From positions 2,848,657-2,912,656 of the forward strand of contig OZ024789.1 in NCBI GenBank assembly GCA_964017065.1: a DNA stretch of 64,000 nt, in the 5' to 3' direction. Source of the stretch: Haliclona indistincta. Lineage: Eukaryota; Porifera; Demospongiae; Haplosclerida; Chalinidae. The notes beneath the pieces were generated by a model. That model saw only the letters and a list, made by a program, of their open reading frames with translations. It was not told the origin of the DNA and made no database searches. A program made the translations under genes and the position numbers. This document shows, piece by piece, positions 1 through 16,809 of the stretch (the first letter of the stretch is position 1; every line of letters starts with the position of its first letter).

Positions 1-294
1 TTGGACACTTAGGCAGTAACCTTGTCTTTCTACAACACCTTGTCTATTTACATGTATAATTTATTAGACACATCTTGCATAATATTTTCTATCCTGTGGC
101 AATATAAGCGCATGTGCCCAATAATGCGTCAGTACAGTAATATCGAAATTGAAGAATATTCACAGCAAGTGTGAACTTCAAATGATGCTCTGTGGAGCAG
201 CATGATAACACTGTTATGATTTCAACTCTAGGAGCTTAGCTAAAATGGTTATTTACAAAGAAATGCAGACATTGAGGAGAGGAAAGAAACTAAC

Positions 295-2692
<2,398 letters not shown>

Positions 2693-2811
2693 GTTGTTTA
2701 CCAGTGGGCGGAGTGAGCAAGTCGTCCCGTACACTTCCGGATAATTGTTTAGCATCCGGATACGTCCGGATAGTTGTGCTGCGAGAAGGATAGAGGTACA
2801 AGTCGACAGGA
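2693..2811. promoter_or_regulatory. Shared 119-bp divergent promoter of the two p38 genes
   Basis: This is all the DNA between the two ATG codons, so it must hold both 5' leaders and probably both core promoters. It contains a GC-box-like GTGGGCGGAG and three copies of TCCGGAT (2736-2742, 2755-2761, 2765-2771), which resemble ETS-type sites. No TATA box is obvious. Bidirectional use is inferred from geometry only. Confidence 0.7.
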
Positions 2812-6476
<3,665 letters not shown>

Positions 6477-7150
6477 GTAAGATCATCCTCTCCTCTCTCT
6501 TCTCTATCTTACATGCGCACGTATGATGTATCAGCACTTACATGATAAATTTATGTTGCAGTACAATTCTATAGTACGCATGTCATTGTGTGAAAATATA
6601 TGATATTGTACACGTGAAAGCTAACGCGTAATGTGTGATAGTATAGAGGATGTGTGTGATCTTGTGAAAAGTATGTATGTACGACACGTTGACATCTCGC
6701 AAAATGCATTCATGAAAAGTATTATTACATTATAGTATACAAGAAGTGTTGTTTGATTTGAAGAATTACATATACATGAGTCTATCCACCATTTCCTCTG
6801 TGTAGACTGTAAACTAACGATTTATTTTTGATGAGCTATCATTATCCCGAAAATCTGCTCAACTTGATAACAAAAAATTAACTTGACTATCTTACACAAA
6901 ATTCCCCGCTCCTTGATTCTCATGAAACATGTACCAGTGTTATTCTATAACTTACTTACAACAAATTAATTTTACCGTATGCTTATTCCGCCTTGGAAAT
7001 GGAAGTGATATAAAAGGATCGAAAGTGTACGTGTGTACTGTAATTAACATCACCAAATATTATTTATTATATTAAAATTCCGCAGTTAAAATACATTTAT
7101 AATGCACATAATTTTTTAATGTCAGGTTTTATTAATTTAATGGTAGTTGG

Positions 7151-8695
7151 TCAATTGTTGGTGTTGATTGATCTATAGTTGTTTACAGCTTCTCTCATGT
7201 ACTCCTCCTCCTGATCAATGTATCTCTCGTAATGTTCTTCCACTATGGCCTGTATGTTGACGTGCCTCTCCCTCTCTCTCAGCTTGTATCGCTTGGCAGC
7301 AATAACGAATATTATTAGAAACAGCATTGCCAATGGAGTTGGCACTAGGTAGAAGTAGAATGTGTATTTTTGAGATATTTTGAATAGTTCAGTGTATATG
7401 TAGCTACCAAGTGAGCTCCAACCAATTGCAATTATCAATACGCCCATCATTATTCCTCTCATTCTATTTGGTGTCTGTGCCATCGTGAATTCGACTGAAC
7501 ATAATGTAGTCACTCCTGTTCCTAGTCCATTCAATACATCTACTACTAATCCCCAGTAAAGTGGTACTTGATAAGAATCATCAATCATCGTGGTATTGTG
7601 CGAAAAATACACAGTAGCAGTCACAGCTGTATTTATCAATGTGCTGACAAAACACAAGGTTAGACCTGCTCCTATCATCTTCAACAAGCTTGGCATATGC
7701 TTACGAACCAAAGGATACACAATGAAGCGGTAGACTGGAATGAAGACAAAGCATATAGCACTGATAGTGAAATTTTTCAAACTAGAACCGCACTTGAAAT
7801 TGGTCTTCTCGATTGCAATGTGACTAATGCCTAATTCGCAGAACAGAATAACTGCATATCCCAATGCTGATATTTGTAAGAGACGAAATATTGTCTTGAC
7901 GTCCTCCACCTCTTCTTCTGTGAATGGTCCTCCAAACTTGTGCTTCCCAAAGTCAAGACGTGAAGGGTGTTCCTCATCAATGTATGTCAATGCACTGCGA
8001 AGTCGAGGGCACTTGTTCTTTCGAGCATAGTTGAGCACTTGAAAGATCAGCTTGATGGGATTGCCAGTTTTGTTGTTAGTGTCTAGCCACTTGTGGTACA
8101 GGCAATCCATTATCAGAACAGCTGAGAAACACAGAGTGCCTAAAGCTAGTGAAGTTGTTTGACGAATCTCCCAGAATTGTAGCTGGCTCGGGATCGGTAT
8201 GCACTTCAGTATATCTTGAAACAGAGCTCCTGCATCTATTCCCCAGTAGTACCACTGTACTGCAGCACTGAGCTGCTCAGCTGATGCTCCTATCATTTGG
8301 TCAAGAGCGAATGGTAGCACAATAGCATAAAAGCTGCCAAAGCCAAATGCGCCAATCATTAAACCGACTATTATGAGCACTAGTCCTGGAATTAGAATCC
8401 AGTCAAATTGCAGCATCACAAAACCAGCTTGTAGTATTAGAATGGTTAGCATAGACAAGACCAGTCCAACAACAATAGCTCGATATCGTCCAAGCCATGA
8501 CTCAGCTACCCAACCTGTCCCAGGTAGCAGTATCCAGAGAGTAACATAGACACATTCTATTACAATCTTGAGGTTATCTGGAAGGCTGAGGATAATTGCC
8601 AAGTACATAAGCCTGTGTGTTGCATAAAGCAGACCACTCATTACCAACACCAAGAGAGTGCCTCGAGAAAAGAACTTACAGCAGTGCCTAGCCAT
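7151..8695 (-). CDS. POT/PTR2 (SLC15-like) membrane transporter, copy 1
   Basis: Single-exon gene, 514 residues, about 12 hydrophobic segments. POT-family hallmarks are GWVAESWLGRYRAI (61-74, the TM2-TM3 signature with Glu in place of the usual Asp), LDQMIGASAEQLS (131-143), WYYWGIDAG (148-156, matching the second POT signature), a long hydrophilic TM6-TM7 loop (201-271) ending FTEEEVEDVK, TPNRMRG (408-414), and a charged tail from 467. The sequon NTT at 367 lies in the predicted TM9-TM10 outer loop. TM1 (LVLVMSGLLYATHRLMYLAI) has no ExxER motif. POT carriers move peptides or other solutes with protons; the substrate here is unknown. It starts 675 bp beyond the donor of p38-A exon 8, on the opposite strand. 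Its closest relative is the copy at 50334-51878. Arg28 replaces the Trp seen in most copies. Confidence 0.9.
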   Translation of the reverse strand: MARHCCKFFSRGTLLVLVMSGLLYATHRLMYLAIILSLPDNLKIVIECVYVTLWILLPGTGWVAESWLGRYRAIVVGLVLSMLTILILQAGFVMLQFDWILIPGLVLIIVGLMIGAFGFGSFYAIVLPFALDQMIGASAEQLSAAVQWYYWGIDAGALFQDILKCIPIPSQLQFWEIRQTTSLALGTLCFSAVLIMDCLYHKWLDTNNKTGNPIKLIFQVLNYARKNKCPRLRSALTYIDEEHPSRLDFGKHKFGGPFTEEEVEDVKTIFRLLQISALGYAVILFCELGISHIAIEKTNFKCGSSLKNFTISAICFVFIPVYRFIVYPLVRKHMPSLLKMIGAGLTLCFVSTLINTAVTATVYFSHNTTMIDDSYQVPLYWGLVVDVLNGLGTGVTTLCSVEFTMAQTPNRMRGIMMGVLIIAIGWSSLGSYIYTELFKISQKYTFYFYLVPTPLAMLFLIIFVIAAKRYKLRERERHVNIQAIVEEHYERYIDQEEEYMREAVNNYRSINTNN

Positions 8696-9620
8696 TTGAC
8701 TACTACAAAATCCTAGCTCTTCTTGGAGTGCTTCTTGCTAAAACACAGCTTGTAGTTCGTGTTGTACAAACAGCAGTGGCTTGTAGTTAGTGTGTGTTTT
8801 AACAGTTCTTTAATCTTAGTAGTCTAACATCATCTTGGTCTTGTATCATTCATGTGGTGTTTACTTTCCTTCTCTTGGTGCTTGTGAAATTGCCTGTTTG
8901 TCTACTTTAAACAAGATCAAACATTTTGACTTCTTTTCAAGTCCCAAATACTCAGAATGTCGAGGAAATCCGCCAAATTATTACAAGAATGTTTGAAAAC
9001 CACAGCAATAGTTCAGTGATCTAAATATATAGCTTCAGCGTGTGTATATAACTCTTTATACGCTGCAGTGTTTTTTTTGGTACATGTACGTTTAATTTCA
9101 GGTTGTCGATCGCCCTGATTAACCATAACCTCTCCTTGAGGTGAGCAGTCAGTCTAGTAAAGGTTCAACATTAAAGCATCATTCATGCAGTGGTACCTTG
9201 TGATTGGATGATGCTAGCCTATACCACATGTGGGGTGAGCTAGTGACATCAAGCTAAAGATATATTTGCATACAACCTTGACTGAAACTACGAATGCTGT
9301 AGTTGGGGGAGGATCCGGAGTTGAGAACTATTTAAACCTCTTAGTCATCAACCATCATGTTCGGAATTAAATCACCACAAAAGTGATCAATAGTCTTTAG
9401 CTTCATATTCGTGTGGTACTGCTGATGATGAAAGATCACTAAACCTAGCTGTTGATTTTATGAAGACCAGGCAGGATATCAGAGTACAATAATTGCTTGT
9501 TCTACTTACAAAAAACATGAAAAACAGCAACTTAGCACGTCTTTTGTTACTACCGTCCTGACAATTTTAGCGCAACTGGTTGAAAAGAACTAAATTAAAT
9601 TGTTATATCAAGTTTGTTTG
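8696..9620. other. 5' flank of copy 1 and 3' flank of copy 2; array-type repeats
   Basis: 8696-9030 is a 5' module repeated upstream of 50334-51878 and 52669-54246 and as an orphan at 11,836-12,196. 9031-9600 holds an intergenic repeat (ending in the AAATCACCACAAAAGTGATC segment) that recurs at about 12,540-12,800, 52,260-52,600 and 54,640-55,060. No independent gene seen. Confidence 0.7.
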
Positions 9621-11147
9621 TTATGATCTTATTGAAATGGTCTCTTGTACTTCTCTCATGTACTCCTCCTCCTGGTCAAAGTATCTCTCGTAATGTTCCT
9701 CCACTATGGCCTGTATGTTGACGTGCCTCTCCCTCTCTCTCAGCTTGTATCGCTTGGCAACAATAACGAATATTGTGATTAGTACCAGCATTGTCAGTGG
9801 AGGTAGTGTCAGGTAGAAATAGAACATAATTCTTAGTGGAATGAATTTGTTCAATATTTTAGTAAAAATACGGCTACCGATTGTACACCAGCCCACTGTA
9901 AAAAGCGATATACCAATCATTATTCCTCTCATTCTGTTTGGAGTCTGAGCTATCACAAACTCAAAAAAAATTATTGTCACTACTGCTCCAAGTCCATTGA
10001 AGATCTCTATCAATGGTGTCAAGTATAGTGACACTTGATGAGTATCAGGCATTGTGATGTTGTGTGATCTGGAAAAATACACAGTAGCAGTCGCTGTTAT
10101 ATTTATTATCGTGCTAACCAGAATCAAAATCAGACCTGATCCTATCATTTTCAATAAGCTTCGAAGATGCTTACGAGCTAAAGGATACACAATGAATCGG
10201 TAGACTGGAATCAAGATGAAGTACATAGCAGTGAGAACTGCAATGTAAGACGTATTTACCCACTTGGAAGCCTTTATTGCGAAGTTATGACTGATACTCA
10301 AATCACAGAAGAGTATCCCACATGCCAACATTATTAATGACGTAAGACGAAATATTGTCTTGACATCCTCCACCTCTTCTTCTGTGAATGGTCCTCCAAA
10401 CTTGTGCTTCCCAAAGTCAAGACGTGAAGGGTGTTCCTCATCTATGTATGCACTGCGAAGTCGAGGGCACTTGTTCTTTCGAGCATAGTTGAGCACTTGA
10501 AAGATCAGCTTGATGGGATTGCCAGTTTTGTTGTTAGTGTCTAACCGCTTGTGGTACAGGCAGTCCATTATCAGAACAGCTGAGAAACATAGAGTGCCTA
10601 TAGCTAGGAACACTGTTTGTCGAAATTTCCAGGGCTGGAGCAGGTTTGGGATTGGAACGCACTGAAGAATGTTCTTAAACAGATATCCAGCAGTAACCCC
10701 CCAAGAGTACCAATGTACTGCAGCACCGAGCTGCTCAGCTGATGCTCCTATCATTTGATCGAGAGCAAACGGTAGCATAATGCTTCCAATGCCAAGAGTG
10801 CTGACTATCATGCCAACAGCTATCAGTGCAAATACTGGAATTGGAGTCCAGTCAAATTGTAGCATTACAAAAGCAATTTGTGTTGTTAGAATAGTTACTG
10901 CAGACAAGACCAGTCCAACAACAATAGCTCGATATCGTCCAAGCCATGACTCAGCTACCCAGCTTGTCACAGGTAGTAGTATCCAGGAGACAACATGTGT
11001 ATATTCCAATGCTCTTCCAAACTTTTCGGGAACACTAAGACCAATAGCTGCATACAAGAACCAGTGTGCTGCATACAGTAGACCACTCATGACCAACACT
11101 AAGGCAGTGGCTCGAGGAAAGAACTGGTAGTAACAGCATTTAGCCAT
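9621..11147 (-). CDS. POT/PTR2-like transporter, copy 2
   Basis: 508 residues from ATG at 11147 (MAKCCYYQFF), chosen because every related copy starts there; the frame is open for 16 more codons, to 11195. Two small in-frame deletions set it apart: three codons missing after LGIGS (before MLPFALDQM), and two missing in RLRSA-YIDEE of the TM6-TM7 loop. The second signature region reads WYSWGVTAGYLF. Closest relative is 55190-56743, which lacks both deletions. The reading frame is otherwise intact, so it may still be expressed. Confidence 0.85.
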   Translation of the reverse strand: MAKCCYYQFFPRATALVLVMSGLLYAAHWFLYAAIGLSVPEKFGRALEYTHVVSWILLPVTSWVAESWLGRYRAIVVGLVLSAVTILTTQIAFVMLQFDWTPIPVFALIAVGMIVSTLGIGSIMLPFALDQMIGASAEQLGAAVHWYSWGVTAGYLFKNILQCVPIPNLLQPWKFRQTVFLAIGTLCFSAVLIMDCLYHKRLDTNNKTGNPIKLIFQVLNYARKNKCPRLRSAYIDEEHPSRLDFGKHKFGGPFTEEEVEDVKTIFRLTSLIMLACGILFCDLSISHNFAIKASKWVNTSYIAVLTAMYFILIPVYRFIVYPLARKHLRSLLKMIGSGLILILVSTIINITATATVYFSRSHNITMPDTHQVSLYLTPLIEIFNGLGAVVTIIFFEFVIAQTPNRMRGIMIGISLFTVGWCTIGSRIFTKILNKFIPLRIMFYFYLTLPPLTMLVLITIFVIVAKRYKLRERERHVNIQAIVEEHYERYFDQEEEYMREVQETISIRS

Positions 11148-11350
11148 GATTACACAAATTTCCACATGAACACACGTCTGTAACTGCTCTTGCATGAATT
11201 TAGCTGCTAATATATCGTTTCCTTTGATGGTTTAGATGTATTTTTGCTCTTGAAGGACTTTCTTTGAGGAAGTATTGTGATGTTAATCTGTGTTGGATTA
11301 CATGTGGTATGTGAGTAATAGTTACTAAACTCACATCCCGAGTGTCCATT
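11148..11350 (-). promoter_or_regulatory. Conserved 5' module of the MAKCC-type transporter genes
   Basis: About 200 bp directly upstream of the ATG, shared with the copies at 14504, 21384, 25256, 27257 and 56744 and with decayed copies at 15312 and 22934. It contains the ACACACGTCTG segment near the gene and GTTACTAAACTCAC (11331-11344) at the far end. A promoter or 5' leader role is inferred from position and repetition. Confidence 0.55.
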
Positions 11351-11814
11351 CATCCACGCTTCGTCCTTCCTGTTTTCAGCTAAAACAAGTGAGCGTTCAG
11401 CCAAAGCCATGATCTCTGTCTTATGCGGCCACAAAAACCTCAGATTTTGAGAACGCTCCTTCCCCTTATACGCTCCTGACTTCATATTGCCCACCTTGTC
11501 ATCTTATAGCTTGTAGTCTTTATCCAAAAAAATAACTATCAGCTGTTTAGTTTGCTGAAGCTATTGTATGCTACAGTATCATGTGTTTGAAATCACTACA
11601 TCGTGTCTATCAACTATAAAAACCTTTCATGTTTTAATCTAATCAGTAACATGTCCAGATTAGTGTGTTTGTACAATATCATCGTGCTGAAGAGGAAAGA
11701 TCACTAGACTTGTTGGCATTATGAAGACTAGGCAGCATGAAATAATTTGTTATACCAAATTATTTTAAAGAGGTATAACGGCTAATTGTAGTGATTAGTT
11801 TACTTAGTACTGTG

Positions 11815-12196
11815 CAGCAGTGCCTAGCCATTAGACTACTACAAAATCCTAGCTCTTCTTGAAGTGCTTCTTGGAACTGAAACACAGCTTGTAGTTCGTA
11901 TTGTACAAACAGCAGCGGCTTGTAGTTCGTGTGTGTTTTAACAGTTCTTTAATCTTAGTAGTCCAGCATCATCTTGGTCTTGTATCATTCATGTTGTGTT
12001 TACTTTCCTTCTCTTGGTGCTTGTGAAATCCTCTTAACATATACTTTTAACAAGATCGAACATTTTGACTTCTTTTCAAGTCCCAAATACTCAGAATGTC
12101 GAGGAAATCCGCCAATATTTTTACAAGAATGTTTTGAAAGCACAGCAATAGTTCAGTGATCTAAATAAATATAGCTTCAGCGTGTGTATATAACTC
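11815..12196 (-). pseudogene. Relic of a copy-1-type gene: first codons plus 5' module
   Basis: Reads on the minus strand as the upstream module of copy 1, then ATG and only the first few codons (CAGCAGTGCCTAGCCATT on the plus strand), after which homology stops. The gene body is missing. Confidence 0.7.
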
Positions 12197-12540
12197 TTTA
12201 GACCATATTTCAATGTAATTCTGCAATTTGATTGGTCGGCCATGGTTGTTCTAAATCAAGTAGACCACCGCTAGTGAATTTACTACTTTACTAAGAACAC
12301 CTTTAATTAACCACATCGTTAATAACCATAACAAAATGGTGTTGTCGAAAAACGCACGCGGGTTTACACTGCCATCATTTGAAAATGGGCTGTCGCTTCA
12401 CTCTGGGAAGTTCTCTGGGCTCTCTACCACCTCGAGTGCTTCTTTTGCTTAAGCACGGGTATGGTCTAAACACCTCAGACTACAGATTCTCAGTGCCTAC
12501 GAAATTTATTAGCTCACCTTGGAAACAGAAATAGACATAT
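12197..12540. mobile_element. TTTAGACCA repeat family, copy 1 (3' truncated)
   Basis: Related to 48,961-49,400 and 57,365-57,735. It begins TTTAGACCATA, includes an ACAAAATGG segment followed by a short open frame, and stops within ACCTTGGAAAC...ATAGACA. It replaced part of the array's intergenic repeat. Confidence 0.6.
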
Positions 12541-12946
12541 CATCCTTGTGATTATGATGCTAGCCTATACCACAAGCTACTGACATCAAGCTAAAAATAT
12601 TTTTGCATACAACCTTGACTGAAAGTACGTATGCTGTAGTTGGTATCCTTTAGGATCCGGAATTGAGACTAATTAAAGCTCGTTTATCTTGAGTCCATCA
12701 ACCATTATGTTTAGAATTAAATCATCAAAAAGTGATCAATAGTTGTTAGCCCCATATTCGTGTTGCACTGCTGAAGAGGAAAGATCACCAAACTTATTGA
12801 TATTATGAAGACTCATATTACAATAATTGCTTGTTCTACTAAAAAAAGAAAAGGAACAAATGAATACGAACAAATTATTATTGCGTCTTTATTTACTACT
12901 GTACTGACAATTTTAGTGCATCTGTTTGAATTAAATTCTTATACTG

Positions 12947-14503
12947 TTATGATCTTATTGAAATGGTTTCTTCTTTTTCTCTCATGTACTCCTCCTCCTG
13001 GTCAAAGTATCTCTCGTAATGTTCCTCTACTATGGCCTGTATGTTGACGTGCCTCTCCCTCTCTCTCAGCTTGTATCGCTTGGCAACGATAACGAATATT
13101 GTGATTAGTGTCAGCATTGCTGATAGAGGTAGTGTTAAGTAAAGATAGAACATAATACTTTCTGGAATGCACTTGTTCAGTGTTCCAGTAAAAAGATGGC
13201 TACCATGAGTGCTCAAGCCGATTGTAAACAGCACTACTCCCATCATTATTCCTCTCATTCTGTTTGGAGTCTGAGCCATAGTAAATTCAAAAGAGTACAT
13301 CATTGCCATTCCTGTGCCTAGTCCACTTAAAAACTCGACTACTATTATCCAGTACAGTGACATTTGAGGAGTATCAGGCATTGTGATGTTGTGGGATTGT
13401 TTTGAAAAATGCTCATCACTGAAAACAGCTGTGAATGTTACTGTGCTAATAAAACACAAAGCCAGGCCTGCACCTGTCATTTTTAACAAGCTTGGAATGC
13501 GCTTACGAACTAAAGGATACACAATGAAGCGATAGACTGGAATCAAGACGAAAGCCAATGCCGTAATATTAATATTGATCACAATTTGTGAAGGTGCGCT
13601 CTTGTAAGTATTATTAGCTAAAATAGGACTGACTGCGAACTCACTGAAGAAAATCACTCCATATGCTAACACTATTAACGGTGTGAGACGAAAGACTGTT
13701 TTGACATCCTCCACCTCTTCTTCTGTGAATGGTCCTCCAAACTTGTGCTTCCCAAAGTCAAGACGTGAAGGGTGTTCCTCATCAATGTATGTTAATGCAC
13801 TGCGAAGTCGAGGGCACTTGTTCTTTCGAGCATAGTTGAGCACTTGAAAGATCAGCTTGATGGGATTGCCGGTTTTGTTGTTAGTGTCTAGCCACTTGTG
13901 GTACAGGCAGTCCATTATCAGAACAGGTGGAAAACACAGTGTTCCTATAGTGAGGAAGATTACTGAAAGAATTTCCTTGTGCTGGAGCCGGTTTGGGATT
14001 GGAACACACTCAAGTATTTCTTCTAACAGGTCTCCAGTAACAAACCCCCAACAGTACCATTGTACTACAGCACTGAGCTGCTCAGCTGATGCTCCTATCA
14101 TTTGATCAAGAGCGAAAGGTAGCATAATAGTATAGAAGCTGCCAATACCAAATGTGCCTATCAGTAAACCCGTGGAAAACAATGTAATTGCTGGAATTTG
14201 AGTCCATTCAAATTGCAGCATTACAAAAACAGCTTGTAGTGTTAGAATGAGTGCAAAAGACAAGATCAATCCAACAACAATAGCTCGATATCGTCCAAGC
14301 CATGACTCAGCTACCCAGCCTGTCACAGGTAGCAATACCCAGAAGACAACATGTACATAACCCGAAGGCCTTTCATACTCATCAGGAAGAATTGAAGCAA
14401 TGGATGCATATAAGAACCAGTGTACTGCATACAGTAGACCACTCATGACCAACACTAAGGCAGTGGCTCGAGGAAAGAACTGGTAGTAACAGCATTTAGC
14501 CAT
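12947..14503 (-). CDS. POT/PTR2-like transporter, copy 3
   Basis: 518 residues from the conserved MAKCCYYQFF start (open six codons further, to 14521). Intact topology and signatures. Differs from neighbours by LCFPPVLIMDC before the central loop and the tail REKEETISIRS. The outer-loop sequon SHNITMPDTPQ is present. The group with the copies at 19830, 23720, 25688 and 52669 is recognisable by the second-signature region WGFVTGDLLEEILE. The 5' module at 14504-14695 matches that of copy 2. Confidence 0.88.
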   Translation of the reverse strand: MAKCCYYQFFPRATALVLVMSGLLYAVHWFLYASIASILPDEYERPSGYVHVVFWVLLPVTGWVAESWLGRYRAIVVGLILSFALILTLQAVFVMLQFEWTQIPAITLFSTGLLIGTFGIGSFYTIMLPFALDQMIGASAEQLSAVVQWYCWGFVTGDLLEEILECVPIPNRLQHKEILSVIFLTIGTLCFPPVLIMDCLYHKWLDTNNKTGNPIKLIFQVLNYARKNKCPRLRSALTYIDEEHPSRLDFGKHKFGGPFTEEEVEDVKTVFRLTPLIVLAYGVIFFSEFAVSPILANNTYKSAPSQIVININITALAFVLIPVYRFIVYPLVRKRIPSLLKMTGAGLALCFISTVTFTAVFSDEHFSKQSHNITMPDTPQMSLYWIIVVEFLSGLGTGMAMMYSFEFTMAQTPNRMRGIMMGVVLFTIGLSTHGSHLFTGTLNKCIPESIMFYLYLTLPLSAMLTLITIFVIVAKRYKLRERERHVNIQAIVEEHYERYFDQEEEYMREKEETISIRS

Positions 14504-14994
14504 GATTACACAAATTTCCACATGAACACACGTCTGGAACTGCTCTTCAATGAATTTAGCTGCTAATATAGCGTTTCCTTTGATGGTATAGATGTATTTT
14601 TGCTGTTGAAGGACTTTCTTTGATGAAGTATTATGATGTTAATCTGTGTTGGATTACATGTGGTATGTGAGTAGTAGTTACTAAACTCACAACCTGAGTG
14701 TAATTTTATAGGAAGCAAATTGTACTACAGAATATGATACTCACATTACTCAGCTTGTTATGCTCAATTGAATACTTTATACAGTCAATACCAATCCTTA
14801 GTAGTCTTACTTGGTACACACTGTATTTTAACAGTTTTTATTTTTGTGCAAGTGCCTGGTGTAGCCGATGGGTCTGGCAATGCTATAATAATATGTTGGC
14901 AGAGCATGTCGATGTCCACTATGCCCGTCCACGTGGAGCCGCCACGAACCATTGCTAGTCACAAGCCCCGTATGCGTTTGCTGACCTCAAGGAA

Positions 14995-15311
14995 TCCTAC
15001 AGTATATTGGAGTCTAGTCAATTGCAGCATTATAAACCGGCTTGTGTTGTTAGAACAGTTGTCGAAGACAAGACCAGTCCAACAACAATAGCTCGATATC
15101 GTCCAAGCCATGACTCAGCTACCCGTCCTATCACAGGTAGCAGTATCCTGTAAGAGACATGTGCTTTATTTTAATGCTCTTTCAAACTTTTCGTGATGAC
15201 TAAGAGCAATAGCTGCACACAAAAACCAGTGTACTGCATACAGTAGACCACTCATGAGCAACACCAAGGTAGTACCTCAGGTAAGAACTGGTAGTAACAG
15301 CATTTAGCCAT
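14995..15311 (-). pseudogene. Transporter relic: 5' end only
   Basis: Minus-strand homology to the first 100 or so codons (start region, TM1-TM3, SWLGRYRAI) with frameshifts and in-frame stops. ATG-equivalent at 15311, with the MAKCC-type 5' module upstream (15312-15490). A second, element-interrupted version of the same relic is at 21886-22933. 14,696-14,994 is intergenic repeat with no gene seen. Confidence 0.8.
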
Positions 15312-15540
15312 GATTGCCGACAGTTTTACTTTGAACACACGTTTGAATCGTTTCCTTTGTTGGTTTAGATGTACTTTTGCTGTTGAAGGACTTTCTTTAG
15401 TGAAGTACAATGTACTTGTGATGGTCATCTTTTCTTAGAATTATGTGTGGTATAATTATGATTGGTAGTTACTAAACTCACAACCCGAGTGTAATTTTAA
15501 GTGTAGATTATAAGCGTATCTCATTGATCTTATACATACA

Positions 15541-16809
15541 CAAGAAATTAAAAAGATTCCTATCGAAATCAAAAGGATGTAGTGATGAAGAAATCTACCA
15601 CTGGTTCGCAATGTAAACCAACAAGGAACAAGCATATAGAATGGTAACACGATTGACTTGCTAACAGACCATAGATCCCTACATCAGTGGCTGCTGTGGC
15701 CAGACTATAGCTAGTTAAGCTATTTACTGTTGACTGACACTTTGAATAGAATTCAGCTTGTGACAAAATATTGATCTCATGTACAGCCACTGATGTAGGG
15801 ATCTATGGTCTGTTAGCAAGTCAATCGTGTTACCATTCTATATGCTTGTTCCTTGTTGGTTTACATTGCGAACCAGTGGTAGATTTCTTCATCACTACAT
15901 CCTTTTGATTTCGATAGAAATCTTTTTAATTTCTTGTTTGTGTCCTTTTTTCTTTTTCAGTGAAGTGCAGTTCAATATCATGCATGTACGGAGAAGTCTT
16001 TGTTTCCACCATTAGTTTAGTATTCCTGTTGTTGATGGCTATTCTTAAACTTGTAGCTAAAATTGTTAAGCTGTACGTATCAGGTCTGCCTAGTCGCCTA
16101 CGCATAGATGCAGTTCATACGAGCCCCGCCCACACTTGCCTATACGGCGGTTATAATTATCTGGCAAGTGCAGAATGGCGATCCTACACGAGCTTACCGT
16201 TCTTCGAAGACTCCAGACAAATGCCGGGTGTGTGTTCTCCGTGATAGTGATCCACACGGCGCAGCGATACTTTAGCTGCTTGGTCACGTGCGCTACCCAT
16301 TGCTTGGTCACGTGCGTATTGCGCAATCACATGTACAATAATGGCGTCTAACACTAAGCTGACAATGGATCACGATCGAGAAATCGCGGAACTTAGATCG
16401 CCGTTACGCTAAAAACAAAGCTCAAAAGGCACATGCCAGGAGAATTTCACTACTGTTCGTGGATGTTTTGGTCTCGGCACTGCTCGCGTAAAGGCACTAG
16501 GCGAGTGGAAGAAAGAAAGAAAGAAAGAAAGGAAGGAAGGAAGGAAGGAAGGAAGGAAGGAAGGAAGGAAGGAAGGAAGGAAGGAAGGAAGGAAGGAAGG
16601 AAGGAAGGAAGGAAGGAAGGAAGGAAGAAGAAAGAAGAAAACGTAGATGACGAAACTCGATTTTCACCGTTTTCAGGTTCGTCACTTTAGTAACAATTTC
16701 GAGCAATCTCCTTGCTACTGTAAGATGGGGCAACGCCAGAGAGCAGATCTAAGTGTCTAAAGACGTATAAAATTCAACACCAGGCGAAATATCAGCGTTT
16801 GAACGCTAA
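15541..16809 (+). mobile_element. Foldback/Helitron-like element, unit A
   Basis: Begins CAAGAAATTAAAAAG with a 396-bp foldback (15541-15936; 153-bp inverted arms, about 90-bp loop). An 870-bp body follows, ending in a small hairpin AGCGTTTGAACGCT plus AA, so the 3' end is CTAA. Unit B starts directly after it. The body contains an expanded GGAA tract. No transposase or Rep/helicase is seen, so it is non-autonomous. Confidence 0.6.
16509..16628. repeat. (GAAA)n/(GGAA)n microsatellite
   Basis: About 120 bp, mostly GGAA repeats, inside unit A. The matching place in unit B (about 17757-17770) and in the inverted copy (about 30722-30740) has only a few units, so the expansion is private to unit A. 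Confidence 0.95.

Noticed and set aside
16433..16733. Lys/Glu/Gly and Phe/Leu/Pro repeat frames
   Set aside because: Products of the GGAA microsatellite inside a transposon.
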